Source of the DNA: Rosellinia necatrix
Taxonomy: Eukaryota > Ascomycota > Sordariomycetes > Xylariales > Xylariaceae
Direction of reading: 5' to 3'
DNA length: 64,000 nucleotides
Assembly: GCA_021209875.1 (NCBI GenBank)
Contig: JAGYVD010000002.1
Coordinates: 3,968,001 to 4,032,000, forward strand
Each line of letters starts with the position of its first letter. Within the stretch, counting starts at the first letter, position 1. Below, piece after piece: positions 38,078 through 49,775 of the stretch. The notes under the pieces were generated by a model that searched no databases, was not told the DNA's origin, and worked only from the letters and a program-made list of their open reading frames with translations. Both the position numbers and the translations under genes were made by a program.

Positions 38078-39121
38078 TTAGTGTCGGTGTAGTTTATCCT
38101 TAATCTTTTGACCGAAGCTCTTCTTCCCCGACGCAGGGCTGCCGCTGTTGTCGGCGCCGTTCGGATCGGTGGGGTTGTGCATCCCCTTCTCTTCCATCAA
38201 CCCTTTTGGACACATCGCGTTAGACACAGGAGCTCTTCCGGGTACCGGGACGAACGACGACTTACGATCGGCTTCTTTACCGGCGCCGGGTTTTGTGGCA
38301 TCAAAGTCTCCACCGTCCGCGTGCAGGCCGCTGGTGCGGACATATTGCTCTCCAGTCCCCCCGCTCGTGGATTTCTCTTCCTTGCCGTCTTTGATTTCGT
38401 CTTTTGCGGCGTTTTTCTCATCGTCCTCTATTGGCGATGAACTGCTATTGCCCGCATCCCCGCCGTGTTCCTTTGCTACCTCGGCAACGGGCTTGGGGCC
38501 GGGGCCTTCTAGTTTCCGCGCCTCGTTGACCCCTGCCTCGGGGGCATCATTGACGTCTATGGGAGCTGACTTGGGGTTTGTCAAGGGGTCAGAGGGCGAT
38601 CTTGTGTCGCCCTGTCCTTTGCTAGTGTCGCCAAGCCCGGAGTCGGCCTTCCGGTCGGTCGACGGATTGTCGGGGGTATCGTCGCTCTCGGCAGCGGTGC
38701 CGGTGTTTTTAGCGAACTTGGCATCCCCGGTGGCATCGCCGCCGAGACCCCCGTTGGAATGAGCATCGGCTATGCCGTTGGCAGGTGCTTGGCTCCCGGT
38801 GGTTGGGCTGGTAGGCTCTATTGGGTTATGGCCAGGATCAGTAGGAGATTCCCATGATCATCGAGCCTGCAGATGACGTCACAAAGAAAAGAAATGTCGA
38901 AGACAGCGGAAATGGGAAATGAATAGGAAATAAATGGGAAATAAATGGGAAATTCAGGTTATACATGGCACATGTAACGTACCAATATTGCCGGCGTCAT
39001 ATGGCTCTCCCTTTGAGGTATCTCCGAAGCGGCCGGAGACGGGCTCTTCGCTGCTGCTCGGGTTGCTTTCGCCCCAGACTGCCTTTGCGGCGGACGCAGC
39101 CATATTATTGATGGTCTCCAT
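38078..39121 (-). CDS. Conserved disordered ascomycete protein, function unknown
   Basis: Exons 39121-38983 and 38817-38078; 292 residues. Intron donor is GTACGT and acceptor CCCAATAG; only this acceptor, not the nearer CTGCAG, keeps the frame and gives EPYDAGNIEPTSP. Seen: an N-terminal METINNMAASAAKAVWGES helix-like start; a low-complexity middle rich in Gly, Asp, Ser, Pro and Lys; the block KLEGPGPKPVAEVAKEHGGDAGN; the block GTGEQYVRTSGLHADGGDFDATKPGAGKEADR; and a basic tail KSFGQKIKDKLHRH. I recognise these blocks from a widespread uncharacterised ascomycete family, sometimes labelled glycine-rich. No signal peptide, membrane span or enzyme motif is visible. The composition suggests a hydrophilic, stress-type or scaffold protein, but that is inference. 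Confidence 0.8.
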
Positions 39122-39532
39122 GATGGGATTCTATGACTCTTATTGTGGGCTTATGCCGAGGAGATGGGGATTTTGTTTATGTCCGAGTAGTGAGCTATGT
39201 TATTCTATGATTCTGGGGGGGGGGGGTTATCATGAGTATTAGGCGGTGATGCGCTATAGAGGTTGGAATAGAGGTTGGAATAGAGGTCGAAAGAAGCTAA
39301 ATGCGTAGTAGGTAGATAGTTGTAAAGAATAGGTAGTTAAGGGACCCAAAACGGCTTGAGAGGGAAGTCGATAATTATGCTTTTATGGTGGCAGAGGCGC
39401 CGTCTTCAGTGATCGACTGAGGCAAGCCTGGTCACCTCTGACGTCTTCGCTCGGGAGCTCACATAGCAACAGGGTTAGGGGATACCAATACAGGCTCAAA
39501 AGGCCTTCATTCATTCAACTTATTCGTCCATC

Positions 39533-39564
39533 CGTTCGTTCGTTCGTTCGTTCGTTCGTTCGTT
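39533..39564. repeat. TTCG tetranucleotide repeat
   Basis: About seven CGTT/TTCG units in a row. Confidence 0.85.
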
Positions 39565-39863
39565 ACTAATTACTGCGTCGGTGTAACAGCTTCACACAGT
39601 GAGCGCTATCCAAGGAATAACCTGGGGACGCAAAGGGGTGGGTGCCCGAGGAACGATGACGTCGGCGGGGTCTAGAACTCGGAACTACGTCACAGCTCTA
39701 CACTCCAACAAGAACAATTAGATAAAAAAAATAGATACCTCCTACTTCCAAACCCATTAGACCCAATTGACTGAAATCTGACATACATAATCCTACCTAC
39801 CTAGGTACCTTTTCAAGTCTTATAATTCTGCGACTATGTTCTACCCACCTACCTACTACCTAG

Positions 39864-39911
39864 GCACTTAGCACTTAGCACTTAGCACTTAGCACTCAGC
39901 ACTCAGCACTT
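39864..39911. repeat. Heptamer tandem repeat GCACTTA
   Basis: About seven copies of GCACTTA, the later ones GCACTCA. No function is apparent. Confidence 0.85.
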
Positions 39912-42871
39912 AGATAGGTTGGTTGGTAAGTTGATAGGAACGCGAGGGTGTAAATATGGATTAAGCTGCTACGACCACCATCAGTCTGCCTACTAGGGAT
40001 TCAACATCCATACAAACACTTATCGTGAACTTGATATGTTGTCATGGCCTACTACCTAGAGGGACAATTGAGCGGTACCAAAGGCGCCGATCACCCGAAA
40101 TAATCCAGGCAGTCTGACAGGCGCACCGAGTGATCGGCGATCGAGGCGTGTCGTATGAGGGGAGCCATGCTCGTTCGTGGCCGAGAGCCGAGTTACCTAC
40201 CGGCAAACACGCCCACGAACATGAAGGGAGGCACAAACTGCTAACTGACAGAGCACACTAGCTCTCTCGCAACTGTAAAGTATGATGCGAGGAGCAGCGT
40301 TCACTGGAGGCCGCATCTGAATAACACCAGTACAGCGCCTCTCCAGATACCTCTCTTGAGCCTGCGATAATGCCCGTCTGTTCTTCAAACTCCACGATGA
40401 CGCAAAGTGGCCCTTCCCAGAGTGTTGTCACAACTGTCTTTGAAATGACTGGTCCCCATATCCTCCGGTGCTGCCACCGTTATTTTCCCCGTGTGAAGCA
40501 GGCAGTGCCTCTTAAAGTGAAAAAGTCACAGGCAGGTTGCTGGAAGCCTGTAGCAGCGGGGGAGTTGAACATTGGTAATTCGGGAATAGCCTGCCATGTT
40601 TGACTGGGATTTCTCAAAGCCTTGCCAGGTTCTAAAAACTGGCTTGGTGGTGTATGGCCTTGGGTGCCCGGGCCCCCTTCATAAGACGTGATCTGCCACA
40701 GCCGCCACCGTGCTTTGAATTTTCAGCTAGGAGAGCAGAAGCACCTCGGACGCAACACATAGGCTCACTGTGGGAGTGCATGTCCTCATCGGTCGGCGTA
40801 CACGGTCAGTTTGAATATTGAGCAGGCCGTTGCGACATCCTCGGATTAAGCGAGAGGGTCTCTCTTCGAATAACTTGACATGCCGGCGTCCGCGATAGAA
40901 TAGTGATATATCGGCCCACGAAAGGATATGTAGGTCAGATGTCTGCCTCCGGCCCCGCCTTCTCACGTCTCTTTAATGGTAGACACGTTCGCCAGTCAAC
41001 CCGTCGTTTATAGAACGCATGATAACTAGCGGTTAACTTGATATCGCATAGGCGGATGGAACAAAGCTAAACTTCGGAGCTCAGGTCTGTTCGTGCCCGA
41101 GCCGCCGCCGCGATTGATAGGTAGAGTTGTAGGGTTAGCCCATCTGCGATGATGAGCTTCGAAGGTAGCAAGAATGCTGGGGTGTCGTCTTGACGCTGAA
41201 CTGATAGTTCACTAAGAAATTTCCCAGCCTAGAACTGCCGTTTTTCGGAGAGGGTTGCCTTGCCGTCGCGTTGTCGGACGAAAACAGGATTGAGAACTCT
41301 AATACTTCCCCAATGCCAACACAACCGTTCAATATAAGTCGCTTGGAATCAGCGTTAATCGTAACATATGTAATGCAGTTGATAAATATTATACTTAACG
41401 AGATAGCTTGTGACGAATACCGAGGTACGTTTGAAGCACGTATTCACCATCGTCCAAGGGGGTAGTTGTATCATTCTGTTTAGCCCAACGACTGACCCCC
41501 TTTCATGATGCCGTCTGAGAAAACTTATGTTCTGCCCAATTTTCAAACCTCGGTCCGAAATGGGGACACGCGTAAGCATCTTAAGGTGATGAAAGGCTGG
41601 ACCGATTAGAACGCGCAAATGATCTGTCGCTGGCCATTGCCATGAACCAACCACCTCCCCACGGGAAATGCGTGTATATGCCGACGGCACAGCTTTGAAT
41701 GGGCTAAGCTGGGGTAGTTTTTGGGTTGTGGAATTTGTCAAGAGGTGCCATACATTGTGGGTATTACGGTTTGGCTTTGGCGTGGAGTTGGGAAGACTCG
41801 GCGTAGGTACTTTGACAATATCCCTACTGATATCTATTGATTTACGTCAAGTATATGGCTACCGTAGGCAGTTAATCTGTCATAGACCGACATCTAGAAA
41901 CACCTCTTGACGGGCTGGTACTTAGCATTCCATTGAGTAACAGAGTGGCCTTGGATACTTTCTGGTCAGCGTACGATCAATGGAGAATCATGCCATACCT
42001 AGAGAACAGGACCACACTTTACAGGGGAAATGTTCATGGTCGATGGCATTTTTGTTTCGCTAAGACATATAAAAATAGATGCTTTTGGTTTGCTTTTGGT
42101 TTCATACAAGGCAGGCTTAGGCAGCCCATGCTGACATGTATTCACGCAGGGTTCAGCGAGGTCGGCACTAACTTATATGCGCCACGCCACTGTCCCAATT
42201 GCCGACAGCTACCTAATTAAACGCACTAAACTAACTTTAGAGCACCATGTAGGTACCTACTCTGCAAGGAGTATGTACACTACATGCTCAATGCTGTAAA
42301 CAAAAAAAAAAAAAAGCGAATAACTAAGGGAAACGATCATCAGGAGATTTGTATTGATCGTCTGACATAATAGCCTGCGGATCCGTCCTATTCGCAATGT
42401 AGCAAGTAGGTATAAAAGATAAAATAAAATGAAATAAAATAAACCAACCCTTCGCCACGTCCTTCAGCTACCATGTGTAAAGCACGAACGGAGGCGGAGA
42501 GAGAGCGCGATGGCTGCTGTTTCGTGGTCTCCTCATATGCCTAATGTAGGTAGGTAGGCATGTTGTTGGCGTTATCATATTGTTTAGTCCCCCGCCTGTA
42601 TCCTTGCGTACATGTCAATATTAAGGAGGTGGAACAGCGCCATCTACCATACGGGTACCGTGACTTCCAATGATCGACCGCGGCCGTCCTCGTTATGGCA
42701 ATTCCTCGCGGTAGGCCCGAATTACTTAGCGCCAGCGAGTGTTGCGACCTGCCGAGTACATACATCGCTTCACGTCCCGCGACGTCATATTGCGATCCAA
42801 GGGACCTCCTGACGGGGATGGGAACCAGACGAACGTTTTGCTCGGCGGGGGGAGGCACCCGCTCTGCCTGC

Positions 42872-42924
42872 GAAGAGGAGGAAGAGGAGGAAGAGGAGGA
42901 GGAGGAGGAGGAGGAGGAGGAGGA
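42872..42924. repeat. GAG/GAA trinucleotide microsatellite
   Basis: About seventeen GAG or GAA triplets. It is open in several frames (poly-Glu, poly-Gly, poly-Ser), which explains overlapping spurious open frames here. Confidence 0.9.
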
Positions 42925-43682
42925 TGCGTAGACGCCGGGTTGTCCTCGACCTGCCGCTCTGAGAGTGGGGGAGCAGAGCAGAGTAGTCTTCCGAGCGCCG
43001 CGCTGTAACGTATACTGCCGGCCGAGTTTGGGTCTTGCACGCCATGACGAGCTCGGGAGCAAGCCACAAGGATGGTCGAGGGGAGGGCGAAGGGCGAATC
43101 TCCGTCAGATGGTTCTGCTATAGCCGGCCGTGGCTATAACACGGATCCTATCCGTTGCTGCGAGGCACGGCGGCAAAGCATGCTGCTCATTTTAGAAGCT
43201 CGGCGCTCCTTGCAACTACACAGCCCTGCAGTGCGGTGCCGGCTGTCAATCCTCATAACCGACTTACAAGTAGGTAGTGTACATACATCACCCGCCCACC
43301 CAGGCTAAGTAATCGAGGGCAGAGGGTACACCACTGTATGTAGATACGGGGCCTGCATTACCATTCCTTCCTCCGCACTAGGTGACGTTACAGGGCGAGC
43401 TAAGGGTGCTCTCCATCGACTAGGGTGGCCTGGGATGGAGCCGTGAGCACCGTGAAGGCGTCCAATGTTGTCCGAATAAGCATGAGCCGATCATGCCAAA
43501 ACGGCCGACGGGACAGGCATGTCTTGTTCATATAAGATCATCACGCGCACCCGGCGGTGTCGGGTCGTGTCTGACGTGCTGGCTCATCCATCCAATCGGC
43601 GTGGTGCCTGCTGTTTCCTGACGCCTGCAACACAGCTTGGCCGATATCGTCGACTTGAACCACGAGCCTCCAGCCCTCCAAG

Positions 43683-44933
43683 ATGGTCGCCTGGCTAACC
43701 AAGTACTTTGCCTTGCTGGCACCGCTGGCCTGCGTTGCCAGTGCAGCTCCCCCGGACGACCACCGTGTGGTCATCTACTACCAGACCGGGCTGGGGACTG
43801 ACACCACTCATGTCCCCTTGCTGCCTCTCATCCAGGCCGAGCCCAGCATCTCCGTAACGCATCTCCTCATCGCCGCCTTACACATCATCGACGATGACAC
43901 CGGTCTCCATCTGAACGATAAGCCCCCCAGCGATGCCATCTTCGACACGATGTGGAGTGAGGCTGCCCAGCTCCAGGCCGCCGGTGTCAAGGTCATGGTC
44001 ATGGTCGGTGGAGCCGCACGAGGCTCCTTCCAGCGCCTCGACGGTGACGATGCCTCCTTCGAGAGGTACTATGGCCCGCTGCACGATCTCATCGGCTCTC
44101 ACAACATCCAGGGCCTGGACCTCGATGTGGAGGAGAGCTTCTCCCTCGGAGGCATTATCCGCCTGATCGACCGCCTCAAGGCAGACTTCGGCTCCGACTT
44201 CATCATCACCCTCGCTCCCGTTGCGGCCGCGCTCACCGAGGGCGGCGGTAACCTCAGTGGCTTCAGCTATTTCGACCTTGAAGCACAGCGCGGCGGCTCC
44301 ATCGCATTTTACAATGCCCGTAAGTCATTTCTCTCTTAGCCGCGACGCCTAGTATTCCCTTTTGCTGTCCTACGAGGCGGTCTCCTGAATGGAGATATTG
44401 GGGGCTGCCCAGTACTGAAACCGTCACTTCGCAAACAATCGCTGACCTACGATGACTAGAATTCTACTTCGGTTGGGGCAATGCCGGAAGCGCAAGTGAT
44501 TATGAGAGCATTATCGACGACGGCTTCCCCGCCAACCGGGTCGTCATGGGCGGTAAGCTTTACCTGGACCCGGATATAGAATTCTCGTTGGGAGATGGTA
44601 GTTTGCTGACCTCGAATGCTTACAGTACTGAGCAACCCCGACAACGGTAGCGGCTACGTCTCGCTCGACACCGAGGCCGGCGTGCTACAGGAGCTTGTCC
44701 GGGAGAACGGGAACTTCGGCGGCGTCGCCAACTGGGAGTACTTCAACTCGCTGCCCGGAGGCAAGGCCGCCCCCTACCAGTGGGCGTCGTGGATGGCCCA
44801 GCACATGGCCGCCGCCAAGAAGATGGAGCGGAGCGAGGTGTCGTCCACGGAAGCCCTCTGGCGCGGCGTCAGGAAGATGGGCCGTCGGGTCCGCCGCGAG
44901 GCCAAGAGGTCGTATCACAACTACATCGCGTAA
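43683..44933 (+). CDS. Secreted GH18 family glycosidase (chitinase / endo-N-acetylglucosaminidase type)
   Basis: GH18 enzymes cleave chitin or the chitobiose core of N-glycans by substrate-assisted catalysis. Exons: 43683-44319, 44460-44552, 44626-44933; 345 residues, phases agree. Residues 1-21 are a signal peptide ending ...CVASA. Barrel strands are visible: HRVVIYYQTG (beta-1), VTHLLIAALHI (beta-2), VKVMVMVGGAA (beta-3, normally S-x-G-G), NIQGLDLDVEE (beta-4), DFIITLAPVA, SIAFYNAQFYFGWGNA and NRVVMGVLSNP. The catalytic motif DxxDxDxE is present as Q143-x-x-D146-x-D148-x-E150: the first Asp is Gln, while the two Asp nearest the acid and the catalytic Glu are kept. The C-terminus is a basic Lys/Arg-rich helix (KMGRRVRREAKRSYHNYIA), unusual for a secreted enzyme. 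There is no chitin-binding module or GPI signal. Confidence 0.88.
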
Positions 44934-47900
44934 GCGAGGGATGGGAAGTCGGTCGGTCGGTCGGCCGATTCCGCCGTCGCGCTACTCGACGGGATGCCTT
45001 CCTCGGCGGCGAAATCGATTTGCCGGGGAGGCCCATCAATCTAAGAAGACGTAAAGCATGATAGCCAGCTACCTAGGTAGTCTAATCCAAACGGATAAGC
45101 TCAAACGTCTCGCTGATAGGCTCTGAAGTTGCATGTTCCGTAGTCCGTAGTCCGTCCATCGGTGCCCGTGATGCTTAGACCGGTGTTCATTTTCGCATCC
45201 CTGTCCCCTCGCCTCGGTCCCCGGTCTGATGCACGACATCGGTCTCCCAACCAAACGCTTAGGGGCGCCTTTCCTGGCCCTCCCATTGCTGCTTGTTTCG
45301 ATTGCCGAGGGGAGGGCGATCATACTGCTTTTGGCGCGAGCCTAGATCAGCCGATTCTGAATAAGCCTAGGGGGAATATATTTGCATCCTACCGGATACT
45401 ACACGTCACATCATACCATTCCCGTACATACACACCATAATCGGTCGAAGTGATCACATTTTTATCACGACGAGGGTATTGAGTGCCAATCGCAAGACAT
45501 CACAGACAGGTGTTTATCTACTTACGAGGCCTCTGGTAGGGGCAATCGTCGAATCGGAAGACGGGAGGGTGGATCTAAGAGTACGAAACACCCTCGGGGC
45601 CATCGAGCAGCTTCTCCGATTCAGACGTGCGGCAGAGAGTACATTGGTGGTTTTAAGAAGTAGAGTTCATAACTCATATGTCATATGTCATTCCGGCCAG
45701 CGGAGCTAGTACTGATTGGTGACCGTTCATACCGATGTGTCGAGTAGTGGCTGTACGCGCAGTTATTGACATCCCGTGCCGGCATGCCAAATATCTAAAG
45801 CTTTCTAGCCGCCGTATACAATACTCGATACTCATCCGTCATTGAGCGCTGCATATGTTTCCGGGTCAGCCTTGCCTGCCATGCATCAATGTGGCACATA
45901 CTCTAATAAAGCAAATCTAACCACATTCATGCCATAGGCGAAACCCTCCCATCCTAAAGACAGTCATGGGAACGTATTTAAATCCAGGCGGGTTTTTGAA
46001 CTGTGTACAACTATGTCATAAACTAGCTACATATCCTGACATATAATCTACTTTATTCATGCTCTTATAATCCAAGAGAGGTCAGAATCATCTGTAGAGG
46101 GAGCTAATATAATTCAGAACATTATAACAAGAGGCTGAATATATATCGGCAGCCTCTTGAATGTAGAGTAACCGTTTGACACCTTTATATTACCGATCAG
46201 TTATACTACGTATTAAGCCCGGCAATGCCGTAAGTATTGATGCCGTCCTACATTTTTGGTCTCGGGACTATCACACTGGTGGCAACCACCCGACACCCAA
46301 GGCGGTTGTAGCACTGGATGACAGTCCTTATTTTTGGTGCACTGGCTGGTAGTGGTAAAAGGCCACATGAAAGAAGACCACGTGGATTTGTATCGGAGGT
46401 GGTCGTAGGGACGGCGGCAACAAACAGTATCCTGGAATCACGCTAAACCCGATTCGCCTTGCCCTACAAGCAGTGGTCAAACCTAAACTTGCATCAGCCG
46501 CAAAGTGCCACAGACCTTATGAACCAATAGGGACGAGCCATTCAATAGCAGGGTCGGACGTGTACTCCCCGGGTCGAATTTTCTGAGAATTGCCGGCGGA
46601 CTCATGGGCTTTCGGCGTTTCTTGTATCAAATTACCGAACCTACCTAGGTAGGTAGGTTAAGTAGTGGAGGCTACGGTAAATTTTACAGTATATAGGTAG
46701 GTAAGTACTTATATAATCTACTGTGTAGGTAGGTAGATTTAACAATAGCTAGTTACATACATACAAACAAACATACATAAGTACTTAGTTATCTTTTGAA
46801 CCGTCATGGTGTATGCTATGGTTAACGGGTATGGCGAGGGCCGATGCAACTAGGGATAACTAATACGGCCCGCTAGGCACGCTACAGCCCTAAAATATAG
46901 ACAATGTCGCACGGACCATACTGGGTCCCCAGGTCGGTGAGCCCAATTCCCTACACATTGTACATACCTACATTCAACGAGCCGAGATAGTGCACTAGGT
47001 AGCCTCGAAAGCACTAACAATAGGTACTACACATTTATAGATAGAGAGAGGCGTCCATTATTTCATTAGGTGAGGGGACATGATTTCTTCGGAAGATTTC
47101 TGTATGGTGGCCTCATGATAAGCGGAAGAGAAGAGGTTCCAAGGTTGCTACAAATGTACATCCCTCTATATACTATGCTATGCCATGCTATGCCATGCTA
47201 TGCCACGCTATAGTATGCACTCAAAACCCAACCATTGTTGGCCCAAGTGTCAACCGCCTTAGGGTACCGAAAGGCGCATACTCCATCGAAGGCCATGGCC
47301 TTATGCGAAGGGGTGGTGGTTTGTTACATGACTGACCCGGCAATCCTTGATCTTGGTACCATGATCGATCACACGCGATGAGAAACTGGAAACACAGTCT
47401 GGCGATCTCACCGAGGACCACTCTTGGGCCAATGACCTGGCCTCCTTTGATGCCTAGCCGAGCGATGTGGTCGCTCATGATCATTCTCTTCGTGTCATCG
47501 ACATATCAGGTGTTGGCCTGCTCTAGGTTTTCAAGTTGAGGCTGCTGCAGGCGGGCACGAACGCAAGAGGACTAGGGAATCGCTAATTCCTGTGTTCAAC
47601 GTTCTCGATTTTCGAATGTGCATACACATACAACGCCGGGACGGGGACGACTGTATCTGCTCGTGCTATGGTGGAAACATGGTGGCGAACGGGCAGAATA
47701 TCATTGGATGACGGGGACCAAAGGGGCTGATCTACATCAGATACACCGGTCCAGAACGCTAGAGCATGCCGACGGGTGGTGAAAGGGAAGGCTTTAGGGC
47801 CTGGAATGCATCTGGAATGACAAAGCTGCTGAGATAATGTGAATGCCCTCGAGCCAGTTCATACTTACCGGCAGATGGGAAGTGGTTGGGCATTTCAATG

Positions 47901-49775
47901 TCACTTAAAGTAGAGGGGTAGGGGGGGAAGGGGACGGGGACGGGGGAGGGCCTATTGAATCAAAAACGGTTAGGAAATGTATGGAGAAGAATTTGACGTG
48001 CCTAGGTATGTAAGTATGTAGGTAGGCACCTAATAATGCTGCTAGGTACGTGCTTATATTAAGTTCTGCTGTGGGCGTTGGCTGCCAAACTTGAATTCTA
48101 TTTCACTGGTGATAGGTAGAGACAATAGATACATAAATACTTATATTGTACCTGAGGACGGACTAACTAAGGGCAAACAAACTAAGGGAGGCTGGCTAGT
48201 GTACAAGACTGTAGTGTACTGCACTGTACTGGAGCCAGCCAAGTCCGAGCAAAAGTGGGCAGCAAAGGAGAATTCACTCAGGCCCAGCGGGTTATCTTGG
48301 GTGCTAATTATTGGGCTGTTTAAGCCGGTCCCAGTCTGAGTGAAATTTCGTGCCGGGTTGTTGTTTCAAGACAAAGCAGATCCACTCTTACTCACTCCCG
48401 TTTGACTTTCGCCTTTGTCTATCCCACTAAGGTGCCTACCCGAGTACTTACTATGCAGGTACCTTGACTGACCCCGTCGCTAGTAATTAGGTGGCCGAGC
48501 AGGTACCTAATATAGGAACCGCCTACTACTGGTCGTCAATTAACTCATTCGTGTACATGTACCTCGGGTAAAACTACTACTCTCATCTGCCTATCTAACC
48601 TACCTTATCTACTCTGTGCGCGCAGCTTGAATAAGCCTTTGATTCCCTACTGTACTACTGCTCCTGCTACCTACCTACCTAGGTACATACTACTACTACT
48701 ACTAGTACTATTAGTAGTAGTAGTATCATGTGTCTCTTCATCTTAATCTCCGCTATATCTGTACGCCTTCAGAGTTGCTGGTTGTTCAGGCAACCTACCG
48801 AGAGTAACTCTATAATCTCGTTGATACCGTCTTGGCTTCGATACCTCCTCTTCCACCACACCCTACTCGGCTAGCCTAGTGGCCTCTGCCTGGCCCCTGG
48901 GTACACTAGTTACATTCCAGCATTCCATTATTCAATTACCCGCAGATCCTCGAATCCCTGTTCACCTATGTGTATAACATAGTTAACCGCTGTCACATCT
49001 GCTGTAGCACAACACGCAGGCAGTAATATCTATTCCTTGTTCCTACGCTACTAAGGCGATATAGAAGCGCTATATTACCTACCTTACGAAGACCAACATT
49101 CCGTTCTTGTGGCTTGGTACCTAACCTACCCAAGCCAAGGCATCAAGAACAAAAGGAAGGAAGAAAGGAAGGAAGGAAGGGCAGTGCCGCATCGTGCAGC
49201 CATCTAACACCATTAGTCCTTACCTACCTACCTAGGTACATACATACCTACCACTCAGGTGCTGGCACAAGGTGAGGTACCTAGGTACTAGTTATCTACT
49301 AAGTCGCCCTGCTAACCTCGCAGACTAAGTCGGTCGACTACTGACGCCTCCAGCACACGTGTGGTAGTTGATAGACAGTGAACAAGATCCGGACTAAGAT
49401 CCAGCTCGCCTCCGACCGCACGTCTCTCATCCACAATTCCCAATCCATCCACGATCCTCCCTGTCCCAACCCAACCCCAACCCCTACCCCAGCCCCTCGC
49501 AAGCAGCAACTTGATGTCCGCTGTCCAACTCCTCCGCAGCCAGCAGACTACACTAGCAGCCAGCGACAGGGGCCAATTAATTAATTTACGGTTCAAACCC
49601 CCCAAAGGAGCCAAAAGGAAGGAAGGAAGAAAGAAAGAAACAACATTCGCTTGCTCTCTCACCTAATGAATTGATCCATTCAGCATCGCTTTCTTTCCTT
49701 TTTTTTTTTTTAAGGCTAGATACCTACCTATTCTAGGCTCATGCCACTGGATTCTCGAAATACTTGCTGGTCAAG
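44934..49775. other. Gene-free spacer, 4.8 kb
   Basis: It holds several TACCTAGGTA clusters (45070-45082, 46638-46740, 48000-48050, 48665-48725, 49220-49290), a TATGCCATGC-type tandem repeat (47170-47212) and the probable leader of the Bud14-like gene, which is C/T- and GGAA-rich. The frame at 47221-47484 is unsupported. Confidence 0.5.
47170..47212. repeat. Decamer tandem repeat CTATGCCATG
   Basis: About four imperfect copies in tandem. Confidence 0.75.

Larger units (their letters stand above)
39122..43682. other. Gene-free spacer, 4.6 kb
   Basis: It contains tandem AATAGAGGTTGG-type copies (39255-39290), a TTCG repeat (39533-39564), a heptamer repeat (39864-39911) and a GAG repeat (42872-42924). 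Frames at 41355-41741 and 41933-42220 are open but have no recognisable motif. I see no supported gene. Confidence 0.5.

Noticed and set aside
41355..41741. 128-codon minus frame (GEVVGSWQWPATDHLRVLIG...)
   Set aside because: Somewhat protein-like but no family, no partner exon and an adjacent non-coding context; could be an old relic, not enough to call.
42541..43069. Minus frames with poly-Ser, poly-Pro or poly-Leu
   Set aside because: They read through the GAG microsatellite in three frames; no flanking coding evidence.
47221..47484. 87-codon minus frame (MIMSDHIARLGIKGGQVIG...)
   Set aside because: No recognised motif and no splice-linked extension; kept as non-coding.
49585..49610. GGTTCAAACCC resembling a tRNA B box
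   Set aside because: No A box at the right distance and no cloverleaf can be folded from the flanks.
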